DNA from: Chara braunii
Lineage: Eukaryota > Streptophyta > Charophyceae > Charales > Characeae
Length of the DNA: 47,660 nt
Assembly (NCBI GenBank): GCA_003427395.1
Contig: BFEA01000060.1
Coordinates: 895,780 to 943,439, forward strand
Direction of reading: 5' to 3'
How positions within the stretch are numbered: position 1 is the first letter of the stretch; every line of letters starts with the position of its first letter. The translations under genes were made by a program, and so were the position numbers. The notes below the pieces were generated by a model. The model was not told the origin of the DNA and ran no database searches. It was given only the letters and a program-made list of their open reading frames with translations. Shown one piece after another: positions 42,950-47,660 of this stretch.

Positions 42950-45900
42950 ATGGGTGAAGTAAACCTTATAAATACACTTTATAACAAGGACAAGAATTGG
43001 AAACTGCTCAAGAGGAATGCAGATCTAGATCTAAGATCGATCAATATAAATGGTCTCGCATCGGCCAAGCAGAGTAAGAGATAAGCTATTTATGAAATGA
43101 TGAAAGGGGTGGACGGCAGATCTTGGCCAAATGTCATTTGTATTCAGGAGACCCATTTGATGAACAGTGATCACCATAACTATATACAAAAGGAAATCTG
43201 GCCCCACATGGCTTATACAGCATATGCACCTAAGGTGGGTAGTGCGGGAGTGGCTATATGACTCCCCCCAGATACTAAGATAGAAGTTATAAATTGGGAG
43301 GCAGATCAATTGGAAGGCAAATGGGTCTATATTCTAGCTGTGATAGAACTAGAAACAGTCGGCATTCTATGTGTATATGGCTCTAATGAAGTCTGGGAGA
43401 GGCAAAGTTTTTTTGAAGGAATTCTACCCCATTTGCCCACAGGAATACCTATCATTATCGCAGGAGATTTTAATGCGGCACCGGACCGCTCATTGGATAG
43501 ATGGCATATCCCCTCTCCCTGTCCCCCCAATATCATAGACGAGGAGTCTATTATCTCTAATCTTTGTGCCTCAGCCAATCTTTTTGACTCATTTAGGCGA
43601 TTAAATCCCCAAACAAAAACTTGTTCTTGTTTCAGAAAAAATCAAGCCAAACAATTAACGAGATCAAGAATTGACCTAATTTTAGTTTCAGAGGAATTAC
43701 AAGGAGCATTACAATTAGCGGCTATCCTCCCCCATAGTCCTTTTCTTGGGTTGGACCACTCGATGTGTGTGGCAGTCTTTTCATTCAAGAAGAAAGCGGA
43801 TCACGGGAGAGGATACTATAGGCTTAATACGGATAATCTGAAGAAAGATAGTTTTAAACAATTCCTTAAAGATGTGTGAGAATTCTCGAGGAAGCAGAGA
43901 CCACTCATCCAAAATGATATTTAGTGGTTCAACAACGGTCTAGCGTTCCTAGGTCGTAAATGCAATGAATATTCTAAAGCCCTGGCTAAACAAAGACATA
44001 TGGACAAAGCTAATCTTCATAAAATGATATGTGATCTCCAACAAATAAAAACTGAGAATATAAATCCATAGCAACTAGCTGACTTGGCCAACGGAGTTCA
44101 AGAAGTCAAAGATCAGTTTTTGAAATATATGGAATATCGTTGGCAAGGAATAAGAATAAGGAGAAAAATGAAGAAGCATCAAATGGAAAGAAGTATGGAT
44201 GCTAGATTTTTTGCAATGGCCAAAGTCAATTCAGGAAGAGCCATAATAGAAGCACAGTCTAACCCACTTCATACAGAGGAACCCCTAACTACCTCAACAA
44301 CAGCCTGCACTAAGATAGCTAGAAACTTCTTCAAAATTTTATTTACACCCCAAAATAGCGGCATTTCCAAAAGTCGACACAAGAAAGAGATTGAGGAATT
44401 TTTATTGCCAATGACTAAGAAAATATCAGCAAAGCAAAGAGAAGAAATGGAGAAGCCTATAACCAAAGACGAAGTATGAAAAACGCTGATTCTAATGAAA
44501 GAGGAAAAAACACCAGCGATTGATAGGTTACCAAAAGAATTATGGGAAAGTATGTGGGATACTCTTTCGCAGGATTTAATGGAATTCTTTGACTCGGTAT
44601 GGGCCACAGGGGAGATGGGGGAGATAGTAAATGAAGGGGTCCTTACCCTCATTTACAAAAAAAGAGATAAATCAAATTAAAAAAATTATCGTCCTATAAC
44701 TCTATTAACAGTTGTGTACAAGTTAGTGGTTAAGGTGTTAGCTAATCGACTAACTAACGTTATTTCTGATATTATTCACCCAGCACAAACAGACTTTATA
44801 ACAGGAAGGAGCATATTCTCCTGGTTAATGAATTGATTAAAATCTCTACACAATCCAAACATAATGCGTCTTTTATCTTTATTGATTTTGAAAAAGCGTA
44901 TGATCATGTGGATTGGACATTCCTGGATAAATGCCTTGAAAAAATGAACTTTGGTCTTTGTTTTAAGAAATGGGTGGAGATAATGCATCAGAAAGTCACT
45001 ACTAGGGTAATGATAAATGAGAATCTGGTCCCTCCATTCAGTCTCAAGAGGTCAGTGAGACAAGGGGACCCTATTGCCCCTTTTCTTTTTGTGATAATCA
45101 TGGAAGCCCTAGCGGCTAACCTGCGTAAGAACAAGGACATCAAGAAAATTCAAGTTACTAGCATACCAGAGGAGGCGATCCCTATTTGCTCCCTTTTTGC
45201 TGATGACTTATCTATCATGATAGAAGCATCCCATGAAAATCTGGAAGCTTTAAGGAATATGATGGAACGTTTTTGTAGACTTTCTGATATGAGGATTAAC
45301 TGGGGTAACAAAACACTGGGATGGTGGATCCATCATCAAGGTGTTAGACCCCCAGAAGTTCCTAAAATCTTCTGGTTATCTAAAGAGACACCGGTAAGGG
45401 TATTGAGAATTAATCTCTCAGCAGAAGGAAAGCCTGTAACAAACAATGAATGAATTTTGCAAAATGTTTGTTCAAAATTAAATACATGGAAGAATAAGCA
45501 TACATCTATTTTTGGAAGATCTCTGACAATTAATAATGTAGTTCTAGCATCGATATGGTATAAGTCAGCTATTTGGGCATTAGACAAAACAGCAATCAAA
45601 GTTTTTCAACAACAATTAAGAGTCTTCCTGTGGAGGGGCAACCATGAGACAAAAAATGTGATAAGTAGAGTGGCATGACCATCTATTATATAACCCAAAT
45701 CGAGTAAAGGACTTGGTATCATTGATCTCACCCTCCAGGCTATGGCCCTGTCTATTCAATGGATTAAAAAATTGTTATTTAATCCTCAGACTCCATGGAA
45801 TGGGTTAGCTTTGGAATAGATAAAGAGATTAGCTCCTCCTACAGTTGATGAAGTTGAGCCGTTGACATGGTTGGAAAACAGAGCCTGGACTATACCCCGA

Positions 45901-47522
45901 GCTAGAAGGACAATGACAGAGGATTCTCACCTATCCAATAAGCAAGCTGCTAGAGCAGATCTTACTAAAGATCCTTTCTGGCCCAATCTTATGAAAACAT
46001 GGAGGAAGCTCCCGCTTACTGACAAGGTGCCCCCAGAAAGGTGGGAGGAGGTTAGTAGGCAGCCTCTTTTCAATAACATTTGGATCAAGGATTCACAAGG
46101 GTGCACTCTTCATTGCAAAGACTCACCTTGGAAAGGTTGGGTCAGTAAAGGTGTAATCAGAGTAAGGGACATATGGGACACAGTTACCAATGACTGGATC
46201 TCTCACAATAAACTCCAAGAGAAATTGAGATATTGTCATCATGCAGAGGCCGCTCATTATAAGATTTTAGATTTAATCCCAATAAGTTGGACCTTAATCC
46301 TTAAAAAGGGTCCTAGGTTCATAATCAATCACTGGGTAATTCTAAAGGAAGATCATCAAGTGATTGGTAATATCTTTCATATGGAGAGGAATAGTGACAT
46401 TCTAATCACCCTTTTTGATCTCAGAATCAATAATGAGTTAACCCTGAGTGACCCAATTGGAGTCAGTACAGTGACATCTGAACAGTTCTTTAGAATCAGG
46501 GTCTTACAGGACAACAACTCTTGGTTTGCCTTCCGCCCAAGCACACCCATTCAATTCCTACCGCTAGACCCACAAGAATGGAAATGGGGATCGTAGTGCA
46601 AAGGTAAGAGGAACTTCACAAGAACATTACACACTCTCACAGTTAAATCAACATAAAGAATGTTAAGACCAAGAATTAATCCCAAAGACAGAGTCACACA
46701 AAGATGGATGGATCACCTGAACCTAGGAAATAACGAATTTAGAAACATCAAATGGTTCCAAAACAAAAAGATTAAGCCTGCAAAAATAGCCTCGCTTCAA
46801 TGGCAGATTGAACATAGATGCCTCCCAACCAATGATTGGATAATAGACAGAACCTCTTTGGATAGCNAAGGTTTAGCCAAGCCTTGGTGTAAATTTTGTA
46901 TATCAGCCTTCCCAAGTAGATCCATAGCAGAAACTATTGAGCATATTTTCCTACAATGTCCTAGCTCAGTATGGCTATGGAGATGGTGGGACAGAATATG
47001 GACTCAGTTGGAAGTGATTGATAAATGGCCATGGGGATGAAAACCTTTGTTGTTGGAAGAATGGACTGTCATGAATTCATACAAAATTTGTTTAAGTAGA
47101 AGAGCAATTTTTTGGGCCATTTGGAGAAGAAGATGTACTCATGAATGGGAGAAAGTCAGACTGGATGGGCAGGAATTCACCGAGAGTATTAAGGAACAGA
47201 TACAAACTGATATCAGATTCAGTGGGAATTGACCAAAGAGAAGATTCAGTTTCTTTCACAGAAAAAAAAAATCCTTGAATATATCAAAAATTTTAATAAA
47301 GGCTGGCTTGGTGGGGAACAGGGAGGAAAGATGGGTAAGGTGGCTTGGGAAGGCGCCCAATCAAGTGATGATGTCGCTCTCAACAGGAACTACAGGCTAT
47401 TTTTCAATGATTGGACTGCAGTGGATCCCATGATTCCTCTAAGAACCGCTGCCGATTTCCCTGACCCCTTTCCTGCTAATCAGCAGACAATGGTTCCTAT
47501 CTCATGGTATGGTTCTGCATAG
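42950..47522 (+). pseudogene. LINE-2 ORF2: APE endonuclease, reverse transcriptase, zf-RVT
   Basis: Starts at the ATG in TTCCTATGGGTG. Endonuclease motifs are NINGL (about 43047), QETHL (43144), GDFNAAPD (43463), SRIDLILVS (43664) and LDHS (43754). The frame holds to about 44810, where a small deletion between TDFITGR and ILLVNE shifts it. RT motifs are FIDFEKAYDHVDW (44874-44912), KRSVRQGDP (about 45047) and FADDL (about 45196). The zf-RVT segment spans 46888-46959 (WCKFC...IEHIFLQC). The C-terminal module is YRLFFNDWTAVDPMIPLR (about 47396-47450), and a second shift occurs near 47225. In-frame stops lie at 43082, 43259, 43877, 43930, 44069, 44477, 44675, 45451, 45676, 45691, 45817 and 47038. 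One ambiguous base is at 46867. Confidence 0.88.
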
Positions 47523-47625
47523 AGACAAAGTGTGTTCATTATGGTCCTCATGATACGGTACTGCATAGAGACAAAGTGTGTTCATTATAGTTCGACATAG
47601 AGGCAAAGTGTGTATTTCCAAAGAG
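47512..47625 (+). repeat. Short direct repeats at the LINE-2 3' end
   Basis: CTGCATAGAGACAAAGTGTG and the following TTCATTAT start at 47515 and 47561 (46-bp offset), and a shorter variant starts at 47594. The ORF2 stop (TAG) lies inside the first unit. No hairpin tail is visible before the window ends. Confidence 0.7.
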
Positions 47626-47660
47626 GGGCTAGTTTAGAGTGTAACATATGGCGCCAAACA

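Larger units (their letters stand above)
38795..47660 (+). mobile_element. LINE-2: near full-length L1-like retrotransposon (3' end beyond window), plus strand
   Basis: The most complete family member. It has ORF1 (38795-41704), a second reading frame (41701 to about 42905) and ORF2 (42950-47522) with endonuclease, RT and zf-RVT. The sequence after ORF2 contains short direct repeats (from 47515) but the window ends before any poly(A) or hairpin tail. The 5' boundary is uncertain; the pyrimidine-rich stretch from about 38240 may belong to it. Numerous nonsense codons but few frameshifts indicate a moderately old copy. Confidence 0.85.

Noticed and set aside
43082-47040. Alternative genetic code (UGA = Trp) to explain TGA at Trp positions
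   Set aside because: TGG is widely used for Trp in the same frames, Gln codons are also turned into TAA/TAG, and frameshifts are present, so pseudogene decay is simpler.

Overview
The window looks like gene-poor nuclear DNA from a large, repeat-rich eukaryotic genome. I find no convincing host gene. Almost everything I can interpret is transposable-element sequence: at least five decayed copies of one L1-like non-LTR retrotransposon (LINE) family, one probable solo LTR, tRNA-related SINE-like sequences, inverted-repeat (MITE-like) elements and microsatellites. The LINEs encode an APE endonuclease, a reverse transcriptase (RT) and a C-terminal zf-RVT-type zinc motif. That arrangement is typical of plant-lineage L1 elements, so a streptophyte (possibly a charophyte-type alga) is my best guess. 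This is inference, not proof.

Layout. 1-12.9 kb: AT-rich repeat units, GTACG-rich palindromes, tandem duplications, a 334-bp near-perfect palindrome (4866-5199) with a diverged relative (7633-7897), another MITE-like element (5770-5954) and tRNA-like SINE heads. 13.16-18.08 kb: LINE-1 on the minus strand. 18.1-22.8 kb: SINE pieces, diverged repeats and a sequencing-adapter artefact. 22.83-24.27 kb: LINE-3 (+), 5' truncated and internally deleted. 25.03-25.74 kb: LINE-5 (-), C-terminal remnant. 26.3-32.96 kb: LINE-4 (+), split by a 2351-bp insertion (27967-30317) that has the ends, target duplication and internal TATA box of a solo LTR. 33-38.2 kb: microsatellites and unrecognised sequence. 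38.8-47.5 kb: LINE-2 (+), the most complete copy, with ORF1 (zinc knuckle), a second short ORF, and ORF2 (endonuclease, RT, zf-RVT).

The most interesting signal is a shared 3' tail of consecutive RNA hairpins directly upstream of poly(A). It appears in LINE-1, LINE-3 and LINE-4 and in six shorter or degraded tails in both orientations, with compensatory base changes in the stems. It is a candidate recognition structure for the LINE RT, possibly shared with shorter parasitic elements. A second pattern is that premature stops in the LINEs fall mostly at ancestral Trp and Gln codons, as expected from cytosine deamination.

Two places (22561-22598 and 32131-32149) contain Tn5/Nextera mosaic-end sequence and mark assembly artefacts. 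There are two N gaps (12902-13061 and 31930-32034).
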